Source of the DNA: Anaerolineales bacterium UBA6055
GTDB lineage: Bacteria > Chloroflexota > Anaerolineae > Aggregatilineales > Phototrophicaceae
Assembly (NCBI GenBank): GCA_002428985.1
Contig: DIYL01000053.1
Span: forward strand, 233,700 to 297,699
Length of the DNA: 64,000 nt
Direction: 5' to 3'
Shown here: piece by piece, positions 28,561-37,432 of the stretch
Numbering within the stretch: the stretch's first letter is position 1
Layout: each line of letters begins with the position of its first letter
Made by a program: the position numbers and the translations under genes
Notes under the pieces: generated by a model
Database searches by the model: none
Told to the model about the DNA's origin: nothing
Seen by the model: the letters and a program-made list of their open reading frames with translations, nothing else

Positions 28561-29132
28561 ATATTGTTCTCCCCATTATTATGTTTTTGATGTTGTCGAA
28601 TTCGTTCTACTAAGTCTTCTCTCCATTTAACTTCTTCGCTCAAGACACGAATTCCATATTGAAGCGTCGCATGAGATAGTAGTAATCCGAGTGGCTGTTC
28701 GTTAAAATTGACTTTTCCGTAGAATTCCGCTTCGATCCCACGATAAGCATTAACTTTTTGCTTGAGTTGTTGGATGTAATATTGCTGTACTTCAATCAAT
28801 TTCTCGCTACCGATCGCATCTCCAAAAAAGACTTGCCCAGTATCTGCATCACGTATCACGAGTTCATCTTGGAGTGGTGTCTGTAACCACTCGACCAATG
28901 CCTTATGACCCTCATCTGTGATTGAGTAGACTTTTTTATTCGGATTGTCTTCCTGTAGGACAGTTTCGACTTTTACCCACGCTTTATCACGTAACTTATA
29001 CAAAGTGCGATAAATTTGACTTTGATCAGTTGTCCAAAAGTTTGCAACTGTTCGCTCAAAGCGTTTATTCAGGTCATAGCCTGAATCCGGTTTACGATAT
29101 AACAAACCAAGAATAAGATGTGGCAACGACAT
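28557..29132 (-). CDS. PadR-family transcriptional regulator
   Basis: The 191-residue protein starts with the PadR winged helix (LPHLILGLLYRKPDSGYDLNKRFE, TDQSQIYRTLYKLRDKAWV, YSITDEGHKALVEWL) and continues with a long C-terminal dimerisation helix region, as in the Vir-like/PadR-s2 subgroup. PadR proteins usually repress the multidrug exporter next to them until a ligand binds. It is first in the exporter operon, overlapping the ATPase gene by 4 bp. A perfect 14-bp palindrome 24 bp upstream of its ATG is the likely operator. Confidence 0.93.
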   Translation of the reverse strand: MSLPHLILGLLYRKPDSGYDLNKRFERTVANFWTTDQSQIYRTLYKLRDKAWVKVETVLQEDNPNKKVYSITDEGHKALVEWLQTPLQDELVIRDADTGQVFFGDAIGSEKLIEVQQYYIQQLKQKVNAYRGIEAEFYGKVNFNEQPLGLLLSHATLQYGIRVLSEEVKWREDLVERIRQHQKHNNGENNI

Positions 29133-29156
29133 AGATACTACTTTCGATCACATATG

Positions 29157-29170
29157 TTTGTACGTACAAA
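29157..29170. promoter_or_regulatory. perfect palindrome upstream of padR, probable PadR operator
   Basis: TTTGTACGTACAAA is a perfect 14-bp palindrome ending 24 bp before the padR start. It sits in a region rich in ATGT/ACAA-type half-sites, which agrees with known PadR operators (ATGT...ACAT). Autoregulation of the padR-ABC operon is the natural reading. Confidence 0.6.
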
Positions 29171-29390
29171 TAGCTATTCAGTTGTCTATACGGGGAGCGG
29201 TAAATTTAGTTGCAGGACTTAATAGAGTTTATTGTTTTTATTCGAAGATAGATTCAGCAATTTGATTTAGCAAAACGAAATATCAGTCGTAAATGAATGA
29301 GTTAATAATTTATGAAACTTCTTCAAAAGAGCATATAAGTATATGCCTCCCAGATTTCATCATCTGGCGGTCGTTCAATATACTATTTAA

Positions 29391-29435
29391 TTAAAAAAGG
29401 CGACAAACTCCTAATTAGTGCGTGAGTTTATCGCC
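29391..29435 (-). terminator. rho-independent terminator of the HNH gene
   Basis: GGCGACAAACTC (29399-29410) pairs with GAGTTTATCGCC (29424-29435) with one mismatch. On the minus strand the stem is followed by a run of six T (29398-29393). It lies 48 bp past the HNH stop. The rest of the 351-bp gap 29133-29483 holds only the PadR palindrome and a small CCAGAT/ATCTGG hairpin at 29350-29367. Confidence 0.85.
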
Positions 29436-29483
29436 TATCAAAATTGCCGTATGTAATTGTGTATGGGCCGTTTGATATGAACC

Positions 29484-30032
29484 TTAAATTTCAACATAGC
29501 GTTTCCATACCTCAGGACCAGAGCCTAGTGCAATCACCAAATAACTGGTGCGTGGGGTTTTTGGTTCCCATCTTAAGCGCATACCGGCTTGATGATGCAG
29601 ACGGTCACTTTTGCGATGATTACATCTCGCACACGCACAAGCTGTGTTTGACCATGTATCTCGACCACCTTTAGACCGAGGAATAATATGATCGATGGTG
29701 AAATCCTTCTTTGTTAGGATTTTACCTTTTTGGTTCGATCCTAATGTAACACCACAGTAGATACAGGTATAGTTATCACGGACAAGGACACCCTTCCGGC
29801 TCCAGTGTGATTTTCGGCGTGGGACATTGATGTATGTCTTGAGTGCAATGACCGACGGCACTTCAAACTGGGTACGGACGGTACGCAGGAATTTGCCAGT
29901 CTGTTCAACGACAATGGCTTTTTCCGCGAGAAGAAGATTGATCGCACGCTGAACCGTAATCACTGCCAACGGTTCCCAAGAACTGCCATTTAAAAGCAGA
30001 ACTCTGTTTTGTAGCACGTTTGACCTAGACAC
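29484..30032 (-). CDS. HNH endonuclease family protein
   Basis: The 182-residue protein starts with GTG. Its C-terminal half is an HNH domain with a zinc knuckle: CIYC (90/93), the DHIIPRSKGG catalytic segment (His115), Asn129 in TWSNTACAC, and CARC (134/137). The N-terminal half (VLLLNGSSWEPLAVITVQRAINLLLAEKA) is the fixed N-terminal module of a widespread bacterial HNH family often annotated only as HNH endonuclease. Chromosomal copies like this are stand-alone; the target is unknown. It ends at a strong terminator. Confidence 0.9.
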   Translation of the reverse strand: MSRSNVLQNRVLLLNGSSWEPLAVITVQRAINLLLAEKAIVVEQTGKFLRTVRTQFEVPSVIALKTYINVPRRKSHWSRKGVLVRDNYTCIYCGVTLGSNQKGKILTKKDFTIDHIIPRSKGGRDTWSNTACACARCNHRKSDRLHHQAGMRLRWEPKTPRTSYLVIALGSGPEVWKRYVEI

Positions 30033-30493
30033 TATTTCAAGAGCCTCTCAACTCAACCTACAGGAAGATATTGTGAAATTGTTCCCTATCTATTATACAC
30101 GTGAATCAGCCACTTTGCTTTTCACTTCAGATGTTTAAACAAATCTTATTGAAGGTAATTGTGTTTATTATGCCCTCAGTCATCATAGCGATCCATTTAT
30201 AATTGATAGATCCAATCATTTTATATTATACACGCCAATAAGCATTTTTAAAGCTTTTTAAGGTTCAAATTAATCATTTTATTACAAATAATCACAATTT
30301 TAGTTTTGTATGTAAGTACTTGGTTGTTTCATCTCTACAATTTGGATTGTCAAACCTAAGCCAGCATCGCTATACATATTTTTTGTATTAAACTACCGGA
30401 CACTCTTGAACATGCAATCAATTTAGCTGAGGTTGACGCTATATATAGCCAACACTATAATCTACGCAATTGCCATCATCAGACGAACAACAT
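30033..30493. other. AT-rich intergenic region of about 460 bp
   Basis: It separates the divergent HNH and multi-TM genes. It is very AT-rich with several runs such as TTATATTATACACG, so promoters for both sides must lie here, but none can be picked with confidence. No open frame or repeat of note was seen. Confidence 0.4.
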
Positions 30494-32260
30494 ATGATCA
30501 ACCTCAAATCTTTTCTACAAAATCACTGGCATTTTATTCTATTTGTGCCGATTTTAATTGTTGTAATGACACAACCAACCACTCAATATCTTGCGGAAGG
30601 CAAGGTGACTCACTTACCGCATTATCAAAATGGTGACGATCCTTTGATGAAGTTTTGGGATAGTTGGTATCTTGAACAAATGCTCAATAACGGTCAGGAT
30701 TTCTTTTATACAACAATGCTTTTTTATCCAAACGGTGTTGACCTGACATTTCATAACTTGAGTTTACCGCATATGACACTGATGACAGGTTTTACTCAAC
30801 TAATGCCAAGTGTTCTAGCCTACAGTGTCTCAGCCCTGATTATCGTCTGGTTAAATGCTCTAGGAGCATATCTATACATCAGTCATTTAACAAAAAATCG
30901 TTTAATCGGCTTCTTTGGAGCGTGTTTATTTGCCTTTGGTGTACATGTAATCTCAGAGATTCATCGTCCGGATATATCGACGCTTGCAACAATTCCACTT
31001 TCTTTATATTTCCTGGAAAAAGCCTTAGATAATGCGAAACATCAACGGCTTAATGCTGTGCTTGCAGGATTTTTTGTGGGATTCACTGCATTAATCGGGA
31101 TGTATATTTTTGTCTGTCTCGTCTTTCTTGTCAGTTGGCGTGTTTTTGTGTTACTTTTCATAGCAAATCACTGGCGCAATCCTAACGTATGGCAGTTAGT
31201 TGTTATATTCGGAGTAGTGGCATCGGCTGTTGGATTACTGCGAGTTTATCCGATGGTGACGAATCCTGTAGCCTTGTCAAATGCAATTTCTAAGCAGAGT
31301 GGGATTGAAGTTGAACTAGCTAGTGATCTAATTAGTTCGTTTGTGAACGATTCAAATCCAATCATTGGTGAACAACAAAGCAAGCTTTTTAACTATACCA
31401 ACGAAACTAACTTTACCCATTATCTGGGATACATCGGCATACTACTAATTATCTTGGGACTGTTTCGTAGGCCTGTTAGCATCAAGATTCTTATGTGGAT
31501 GCCGATTTTTGCAGTGTTCTTCATACTACGCCTTGGCTCATTCTTAAATATAAACGGGATTGTCTATGAACAGGTAGTCCTTCCTAAATTTTACTTAGAC
31601 CAACTGCTACCTGTATTATTCGACACGTTTTATGTTTCAGGGCATTTTCAGATTGGTGTTGCCCTGCCATTCACGATTATGGTGTCATACGGTTTACTCG
31701 GATTGTTGTCTATTCGTAAACTGAATAATTGGGTAACTATGTTAATCGTGCTAGTTGTTTTAGGGCTAAGTATGATTGAAAATTATCGACCCTTAACCCC
31801 TGAACGCATTAGAGCAGCTCAATCATTGCAATTTTTTGAAGAACTTGCAGATGGTCTACACGAACGAGGTGCAATTATTAATCTACCGTTTGGGGATGAT
31901 CGGTCAAAGATATATGGATTTCATCAAACCATGCATGGGTTGCCCCACATCGAAGGTAAACCCACGCGCGTTCCTGAGAATGCATTCGACTATATCGAAT
32001 CCAATCCGGCACTTGCAACATGGCTAGATAAGAAAACCTATACTTGTGAATCTGCTGAATCAGCGCAGTACATAAGCGCATTACAAGAATTAGATAGTGA
32101 CCAATTCAGTTACATCATTTTACATAAGCAGATTAGTGGGTATCAGTTTTTTGAGGATGACTTTACCTTAGACACCACACCGCCACCATACTATGAGGAT
32201 GATCATATTAAAGTGTATACAATCGATAGTTTGCTAGCTTATTGTGAGTCACAAACATAA
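30494..32260 (+). CDS. polytopic membrane protein, GT-C glycosyltransferase-like
   Basis: The start is taken at ATG 30494 (588 aa); an in-frame TTG at 30470 is possible. About ten to twelve hydrophobic helices span residues 12-430. A soluble C-terminal domain follows (ERGAIINLPFGDDRSKIYGFHQ, HIEGKPTRVPENAFDYIE). The large first loop with an acidic residue (DDPLMKFWDSWYLEQ) and the overall build resemble GT-C-type lipid-linked sugar transferases and related membrane proteins of Chloroflexota. The catalytic role is not proven. A strong terminator lies 117 bp after the stop. Confidence 0.7.
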   Translation: MINLKSFLQNHWHFILFVPILIVVMTQPTTQYLAEGKVTHLPHYQNGDDPLMKFWDSWYLEQMLNNGQDFFYTTMLFYPNGVDLTFHNLSLPHMTLMTGFTQLMPSVLAYSVSALIIVWLNALGAYLYISHLTKNRLIGFFGACLFAFGVHVISEIHRPDISTLATIPLSLYFLEKALDNAKHQRLNAVLAGFFVGFTALIGMYIFVCLVFLVSWRVFVLLFIANHWRNPNVWQLVVIFGVVASAVGLLRVYPMVTNPVALSNAISKQSGIEVELASDLISSFVNDSNPIIGEQQSKLFNYTNETNFTHYLGYIGILLIILGLFRRPVSIKILMWMPIFAVFFILRLGSFLNINGIVYEQVVLPKFYLDQLLPVLFDTFYVSGHFQIGVALPFTIMVSYGLLGLLSIRKLNNWVTMLIVLVVLGLSMIENYRPLTPERIRAAQSLQFFEELADGLHERGAIINLPFGDDRSKIYGFHQTMHGLPHIEGKPTRVPENAFDYIESNPALATWLDKKTYTCESAESAQYISALQELDSDQFSYIILHKQISGYQFFEDDFTLDTTPPPYYEDDHIKVYTIDSLLAYCESQT

Positions 32261-32376
32261 TAAGATGTTGGATTTACTAGGTTAAACCAAAGTTGACTCA
32301 ATTGTAGAATGTTCAAAATTGAGGAGATAGAAAAGTTACCAGTTCTGTGGATCAGGTAAAAATGTATTGTTATAAG

Positions 32377-32416
32377 AGAGGTTAAGTAAATACATTTGAT
32401 GACTTAACCTCTTTTT
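32377..32416 (+). terminator. rho-independent terminator
   Basis: AGAGGTTAAGT (32377-32387) and ACTTAACCTCT (32402-32412) form a perfect 11-bp stem with a 14-nt loop, followed by TTTT. It closes the multi-TM gene's transcript. Confidence 0.88.
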
Positions 32417-32634
32417 GATTGATAGACCGAACGAAAGCTTATGGTCTATTTTTGATTGTGATAATTTGCTACCAATAAAACTGTATTCTGCCCAAAAATT
32501 GCCGATGTAATGCGTTAGTTCTTTTGACGTTTGAATGGTGGTTAAGTACCAAGAATATTCACTATCCACGGCACTTAACCCTAAGTCATCTGTCAGTCTG
32601 TGAGGCGATGACGATCCTCGGTCGGGTTCAGATT

Positions 32635-32928
32635 TCAATCTGCCTTCTCCAGTACAATTAACTTGTCGTTGTTTGATGCCACACGGAGGATGTTACCACC
32701 TTCAGGTTGGTTACTTTCCAACTCGTCAATAGTCTCCTGTGCCGTGTAAATGACATCGCGCAACCAGTTCATCAATTCCAAACGGTTTGCAAAACCATCT
32801 AAATTGTCGAGGTTACCCTCACTGATTGCTGTGTGCAGTTCGTCAATCGTCTCATATGCTACATCAAGACGACTGTTGCGAGGTAGAAGCTGAATTTGTG
32901 TTTGTGGTGTTTGATTTAGGTTCATCAT
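32635..32928 (-). CDS. small acidic helical protein
   Basis: The 97-residue protein is predicted to be mainly helical and acidic, with two similar helices around the repeated YETIDELHTAI and AQETIDELESNQ segments. This internal resemblance suggests a helical hairpin or coiled coil. AGGTGA lies 8 nt before the tandem ATGATG, supporting translation. No family is recognised. It is one of three small minus-strand genes (with 33043-33342 and 33526-33744) that may belong to one accessory patch. Confidence 0.6.
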   Translation of the reverse strand: MMNLNQTPQTQIQLLPRNSRLDVAYETIDELHTAISEGNLDNLDGFANRLELMNWLRDVIYTAQETIDELESNQPEGGNILRVASNNDKLIVLEKAD

Positions 32929-32965
32929 GGCTTCATCACCTATTTGATAGAATCAATATTGCAAT

Positions 32966-33003
32966 AAAAAAGGGGCGTGTGACTTTGTATCGTCTCACGC
33001 CCC
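32966..33003 (-). terminator. rho-independent terminator
   Basis: GGGGCGTG (32972-32979) and CACGCCCC (32996-33003) form a perfect 8-bp stem, extended by a partial match. On the minus strand it is followed by six T (32971-32966). It ends the transcript of the 33043-33342 gene. Confidence 0.85.
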
Positions 33004-33042
33004 TTAATCGGCTTGATTTAGTGTGATTATGGTTTACACGTT

Positions 33043-33342
33043 TTATGTGCTTAACCTATCACAGTGAGAACGACACCTTTTCCGCATCTCATCATCTGCG
33101 CTTTCCGCATCATCATTATTTGTATTCGCTGGGGCATAACTGCCATTATTACGTTTGCCCACGCTAAATAATGAATCTGACCAGATGATTCCTGACGGTT
33201 TTCTGCCTTGTTCACGAGCAATAAAGTGACCACTTATGCCACTCGATAGCGCGTTACACAATGCACCCATAGAACGGAGGAATCCAGAGAGACGCAATGA
33301 TTGGGTTGTGGTATTTTGGGTATGTAGGCTTTGTAACATCAT
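33043..33342 (-). CDS. hypothetical small protein
   Basis: The frame encodes 99 residues with a Gly/Ser-rich middle (GALCNALSSGISGHFIAREQG), a polar Asn/Asp stretch (NTNNDDAESADDE) and a basic Cys-containing tail. No close ribosome site is seen at the tandem ATG; a strong AGGAGG lies 36 nt upstream without a usable in-frame start. What favours a real gene is the clean terminator 40 bp after the stop. It is unrecognised and may not be translated. Confidence 0.4.
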   Translation of the reverse strand: MMLQSLHTQNTTTQSLRLSGFLRSMGALCNALSSGISGHFIAREQGRKPSGIIWSDSLFSVGKRNNGSYAPANTNNDDAESADDEMRKRCRSHCDRLST

Positions 33343-33525
33343 GTGATGTTTTGAGCGCGAAACCGCTTGCGCCCATCCTCCTTTCTTAGAGTTTTGGTGT
33401 TATTCTCTTTTTTCTGATGAGTAGTTTATAAACTACCCTAGTTACGAACTGTCTTTTTTATTTTGACCAATAGTAGTATGTCACAAGAGGTCAAGTAAGT
33501 CAATTACGGAAAGTCTTACAATTGG

Positions 33526-33744
33526 CTACTGTGCTTTTTTATCGACAGTGGTTGCATTCAACATTGCTTGGATACTCTCGCCTGTGATAAATACACGTCG
33601 CATGCCTTCTGGTTTGCTGACTTGTAAGTGACCTTTTTTAATCAGTCGTTTGAGTGTACTTAGGCTAATGCCAAGCAGTTCAGCTGCTTCCTGACGGCTA
33701 TATACTGCACCAGGTTCGATATTGAGTTTTTGTGGGTCTGCCAT
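33526..33744 (-). CDS. excisionase-type helix-turn-helix protein
   Basis: The start is taken at ATG 33744 (72 aa) with AAAGGAAATAC upstream; an in-frame ATG at 33774 is less likely. The protein is a single winged-HTH of the excisionase/MerR-like type: YSRQEAAELLGISLSTLKRLIKKGHLQVSKPEGMRRVFITGE. Such proteins act as recombination directionality factors or small regulators. No integrase gene is nearby. Two inverted repeats of CTCTT(G) directly upstream are candidate self-operators. Confidence 0.85.
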   Translation of the reverse strand: MADPQKLNIEPGAVYSRQEAAELLGISLSTLKRLIKKGHLQVSKPEGMRRVFITGESIQAMLNATTVDKKAQ

Positions 33745-33780
33745 TGTATTTCCTTTCGGATTGTAAGCTAACATGATATA

Positions 33781-33817
33781 CTCTTGGTTGTCAAGAGATT
33801 ACTCTTATTTTAAAGAG
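33781..33817. promoter_or_regulatory. tandem inverted repeats upstream of the HTH gene
   Basis: CTCTTG-GTTGT-CAAGAG (33781-33797) is followed by CTCTT-N6-AAGAG (33802-33817). The two dyads share the half-site CTCTT and their centres are about two helical turns apart. They lie 36 bp before the HTH start codon, where an autoregulatory operator would be expected. Confidence 0.5.
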
Positions 33818-33962
33818 TTTTTAAAGTTCCTCAAGGGTTCAATGGTAAATTTAAACGAAATCTAAATGTTTTCTCACAGAAAGTTTCAGAAAGTTCACAG
33901 TGTATCATAAGACATCTCAGCGACGATGAACACTCTAAAACTGTCAATAAAAGGTAACAAAT

Positions 33963-34952
33963 ATGCGAGAGCAACCAAACATTACGAAGTCCGACATTTT
34001 AAGTCATCTTAATGCTTCGTTTATGATTTCTGCGCGTCGAGCGGAATTTTTGCCGTATGGGGCTGATCGCAATGCATGGGCGTATCGGATTGATGCAGAT
34101 GAAAAATCGTACTTTTTAAAGATTCGTCGTGATATGCCAGCACAAAGTATGTTAGTGATCCCAGATTACCTAGTTTCCCAAGACGTTCCAGAGGTCGTTG
34201 CACCACTTCGCACAGTAACTGATCAACTATATGTAACAATGGATACATACGCTTTGATTTTGTATCCGATGATTGACGGGGATTCAGCATGGGAGAAAAC
34301 GCTCTCAGATAAACTAATGATGGATTGGGGTGATATTATGCGCCGTATTCATCAAGCACAGGTAGCGCCAGAAATTGCCAATCTCGTCTCGCAAGAACAG
34401 TACATTTCTATTCATGATGCGTTATTCAAGCAAATGAATCGGGCGATTATGAATCATAAATATGAGGGCACAATTGCTGATGCGCTTGCAGAAGAATGGC
34501 GCAGTAAAATGTCCGAGATCGAATTTGTTTATAATCGGCATCTTGGATTAGGTGATCGTATCAAACGTCAAAATCTGAAGCATGTTATTTGCCATGCCGA
34601 CATACACCAAGCCAATATTATGATCGACACAAATGGGCAAATTCACATTGTCGATTGGGATGGAGTCATCATTGCACCTAAGGAACGTGATTTAATGTTC
34701 TTTGATATAACCGAGATGTCTCTTGATAACGGCTTTTTTGCAGGGTATCAACATATAGATGTGAACAAAGTTGCAATTGCCTACTATCGTTATGAGTGGG
34801 TTGTACAAGAATTTGCCGAGTGGGCAGCATGGATAGTAGATGATCCGCATCGCCCTAAAGGTGAAAAAGAATATGCCCTATCCGAATTTAAAAAGCTGTT
34901 CAGTGCAGGTGATGTGGTCGAAACAGCCCATGCTGCGTTTGATGACATTTAG
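33963..34952 (+). CDS. aminoglycoside-phosphotransferase-like kinase
   Basis: The 329-residue protein has the APH fold. It shows an ATP-binding Lys in SYFLKIRRD, the catalytic loop HADIHQANIM (about 211-220) and the metal-binding IVDWDGVI (about 228-235), followed by APKERDLMFF. This last combination is close to the spectinomycin phosphotransferase APH(9) type. Such proteins transfer phosphate to hydroxyls of antibiotics or small metabolites; chromosomal members often have unknown substrates, so resistance should not be assumed. AAAGGTAACAAAT precedes the ATG. Confidence 0.88.
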   Translation: MREQPNITKSDILSHLNASFMISARRAEFLPYGADRNAWAYRIDADEKSYFLKIRRDMPAQSMLVIPDYLVSQDVPEVVAPLRTVTDQLYVTMDTYALILYPMIDGDSAWEKTLSDKLMMDWGDIMRRIHQAQVAPEIANLVSQEQYISIHDALFKQMNRAIMNHKYEGTIADALAEEWRSKMSEIEFVYNRHLGLGDRIKRQNLKHVICHADIHQANIMIDTNGQIHIVDWDGVIIAPKERDLMFFDITEMSLDNGFFAGYQHIDVNKVAIAYYRYEWVVQEFAEWAAWIVDDPHRPKGEKEYALSEFKKLFSAGDVVETAHAAFDDI

Positions 34953-35150
34953 TTGAATTTGTTTTTATAACTCCAAATAAGCTCAAAGTCCCCAAAACGA
35001 TTACATACAAAATCATCAAACAGCAGAGAGATTAAGCAACATTTGTCTAGTCGTGTTGCTTATACAACAGATCTAGAGTTTTGCTGGTTTACGTACATTG
35101 CCTAACAAGCTAAATTATTAATAGTAGAAATAATAACTTTAGGGTTTGAG

Positions 35151-36230
35151 ATGGAGATTGGTATTGATAGTTTTGCAGGTAATCCTCTAACAAACAATAA
35201 AGATACACCTGAGTCACGTATGCAAGCAATGTCAGAGCTATTAGAACGAATGGTACTGACAGAGCAAGTTGGTCTAGATATTTTTGGCATTGGACAACAT
35301 TTTCGAAAAGATTTTCTAGATTCTGCCCAGACACTTATCTTGACAGCCGCAGCTGTACTTACAAAACGTATCAAGTTGACGAGTGCAGTAACTGTTCTAA
35401 GTGTGGCAGACCCCATAGTAACGTTTCAAAACTTCGCAACGCTTGACATTATTTCTCAAGGTCGTGCAGAAATAGTTGTTGGCCGTGGGTCATTCACTGA
35501 TGGTTTTCCTTTATTCGGTTATAGTCTCGACCAATACGATGAAATTTTTGCCGAGAAACTTGACTTATTGCTCAAACTGCATGATAACGAAAATATCAGT
35601 TGGTCTGGGGAATTCCGCCCTAATCTAAACAATCAACCAATATATCCGCGTCCTATCCAAGATCCAATTCCAATTTGGCTCGGAGTTGGAGGAACACCAG
35701 GATCTTTTGTGCGAGCCGGACAACTCGGGTTACGTCTCATGTCAGCCGTTATTGGTGGAGAAACACACCGTTTTCGATCTCGCATTGATACCTATCGTAA
35801 GGTCTACAGTGAATCAGGACACCCTCCTGAGAACATGATTGTTGGTTTACATTCATTAGGATACGTCGCAGAAACAACAAAAGCTGCACATGATGACTAT
35901 TTTCCAGGTTACGCAACTATGTTCAATAGTGTTGGCAAAGAACGCGGTTGGAGAAAAGTCACTCGTGAGGGATTTGAGGCGCAAACGGGTAAAACCGGAG
36001 CATTGCTTGTCGGAAATCCAGAAGAAGTTGCAGAGAAAATCATACGCCATAGTGAAGCACTTGGTGGAATTTCACGTTTAACTTTCAATATGGATAACCC
36101 GATGATGTCACACAAAAAAATGATGAATTCAATCGAACTTATTGGTACAAGAGTAATACCTATGGTCAAAGATAGTATTTCAAATATAACTAGCCCTCCA
36201 GCTGAGAGCGACGAAAAGGAGAATAAATAA
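35151..36230 (+). CDS. LLM-class flavin-dependent oxidoreductase
   Basis: The 359-residue protein is a luciferase-like monooxygenase. It shows EIGIDSFAG at the N-terminus, LTSAVTVLSVADPIVTFQNFATLDIISQGRAE (the F420/FMN-binding NTD strand run) and PIPIWLGVGGTPGSFVRAG in the second half. It should use reduced FMN or F420 to oxidise or reduce a small carbonyl or alkane-type substrate. AGGG precedes the ATG. Its stop overlaps the SDR start (TAATG), so the two are translationally coupled. Confidence 0.92.
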   Translation: MEIGIDSFAGNPLTNNKDTPESRMQAMSELLERMVLTEQVGLDIFGIGQHFRKDFLDSAQTLILTAAAVLTKRIKLTSAVTVLSVADPIVTFQNFATLDIISQGRAEIVVGRGSFTDGFPLFGYSLDQYDEIFAEKLDLLLKLHDNENISWSGEFRPNLNNQPIYPRPIQDPIPIWLGVGGTPGSFVRAGQLGLRLMSAVIGGETHRFRSRIDTYRKVYSESGHPPENMIVGLHSLGYVAETTKAAHDDYFPGYATMFNSVGKERGWRKVTREGFEAQTGKTGALLVGNPEEVAEKIIRHSEALGGISRLTFNMDNPMMSHKKMMNSIELIGTRVIPMVKDSISNITSPPAESDEKENK

Positions 36231-37051
36231 TGAATCATTATATTCTTATGACTGGCGGACATTCGGGGCTCGGACTGGGAGTGACTAAAAAACTGCTAAA
36301 GTCGGGAAATAAACTTGGCTTGATTATCCGCAATGAGTCGCGAAAACAGGACTTCTTATCTGAAATAACTAATTCTTCAAAAGAAATAGTTGATAATATA
36401 GACTTCTTCTTTGCAGATCTAAGTAATCAAGAACAAGTTCGTTTGGTAGCACAAGAAATCAAAAAAGAATGGGATCAGATTGATCGACTTTTTAACAATG
36501 CTGCAATTGTTGGCAGTGCTAATAAGCAATCTAAGCAAGGAAATGAACTCCATCTCGAGATCAATACACTTGCACCATTGATACTAACCCAAGAGCTCAA
36601 ACCATTATTACTCAAATCAACCGATGCAAAAGTGATCACAACAGTCACAGGTGGGATGTCTGGACGGAAATTGGATACTGATCCATTCTTTAAACAAGGG
36701 TCGACAGGTATGATGAGTGGTTACATGCACTCAAAACAGGCCATTATGCTGTTAATGAATGATTTGGCAGCAGATGAGAGCTGGAAAGATGTAAAATTCT
36801 TATCAGTTGACCCAGGTCCAAACAAGACCAAAATGACCCAAGGTGGCGAAACACCATGGATTATTCGAAACATATTCAGTCGTTTCTTTAATGAACCTGA
36901 AGTAGGTACACAGCGAATCTACAACGCAGGGTTCGATGAGCGTTTTTCAGAGGTAACTGGCGTTTATATTACAGGTGACAAGATTGCTCCGATTAAACAT
37001 GAGATGTCGCCTGTTGATAAACAGAAGCTACTAGCGGCAATTACCACTTGA
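36230..37051 (+). CDS. short-chain dehydrogenase/reductase
   Basis: The 273-residue SDR has a modified N-terminal cofactor loop TGGHSGLGLG (residues 8-17) and the NNAAIVG segment. It has SGYMHSKQA where the catalytic YxxxK should be, with spacing Tyr-Met-His-Ser-Lys, so Tyr and Lys are kept. DPGPNKTKM follows, as in light-dependent protochlorophyllide-reductase-like and retinol-dehydrogenase-like SDRs. It likely reduces or oxidises a product of the coupled LLM enzyme using NAD(P)H. Confidence 0.9.
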   Translation: MNHYILMTGGHSGLGLGVTKKLLKSGNKLGLIIRNESRKQDFLSEITNSSKEIVDNIDFFFADLSNQEQVRLVAQEIKKEWDQIDRLFNNAAIVGSANKQSKQGNELHLEINTLAPLILTQELKPLLLKSTDAKVITTVTGGMSGRKLDTDPFFKQGSTGMMSGYMHSKQAIMLLMNDLAADESWKDVKFLSVDPGPNKTKMTQGGETPWIIRNIFSRFFNEPEVGTQRIYNAGFDERFSEVTGVYITGDKIAPIKHEMSPVDKQKLLAAITT

Positions 37052-37182
37052 TTCAGTTTATCCTGATATAGGTTTTTTCTTATAATTTATCATTTTATAG
37101 ACTCAGTAAACTCTCATTGAAACTACATTAAATACCTATATTCATCAACTTTTGAAGAACACATCTTACGCTAATAAAACGA

Positions 37183-37209
37183 ATCCCTCTAAACTTAACT
37201 CAGAGGGAT
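37183..37209 (-). terminator. stem-loop behind the thiolase relic
   Basis: ATCCCTCT (37183-37190) and AGAGGGAT (37202-37209) form a perfect 8-bp stem. On the minus strand it is followed by TCGTTTTATT, a fair T tract. It lies downstream of the minus-strand thiolase tail and is probably that lost gene's terminator. Confidence 0.55.
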
Positions 37210-37263
37210 CTACCACATATTGGTTTTACGTTTGATTCATGAACTTTGTTATACAACAAAGCC

Positions 37264-37311
37264 TTAGTTCAAGTTCTCGAAGATGCCAGCAGCACCCATA
37301 CCACCATCAAT
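37264..37311 (-). pseudogene. relic of the 3' end of a thiolase gene
   Basis: On the minus strand the sequence reads IDGGMGAAGIFENLN then TAA. This matches the C-terminal tail of acetyl-CoA acetyltransferases (CIGGGMGAAGIFE-type). The codon before IDGG is TGA where thiolases have a Cys codon (TGT), and no thiolase-like frame continues upstream. About 15 codons and the adjoining stem-loop are all that remain. The rest of the 381-bp gap 37052-37432 shows no gene. Confidence 0.5.
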
Positions 37312-37432
37312 TCATATCTTAATTAGATTACATCTTGTACAGCAGTAAATTTTAAATATACCTTCATTATCCCATACTCAACATGTAATTAAACTTTATA
37401 ATCAGAAATGATTAAACTACGGAGCATAATAG

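Noticed and set aside
32336..32638. 100-codon minus-strand frame overlapping the end of the small helical gene
   Set aside because: It starts at TTG without a ribosome site and runs through the strong plus-strand terminator at 32377-32416; the composition does not look protein-like.
33963..34952. Antibiotic-resistance gene
   Set aside because: The fold is APH-like, but chromosomal members act on many substrates; sequence alone does not support a resistance call.
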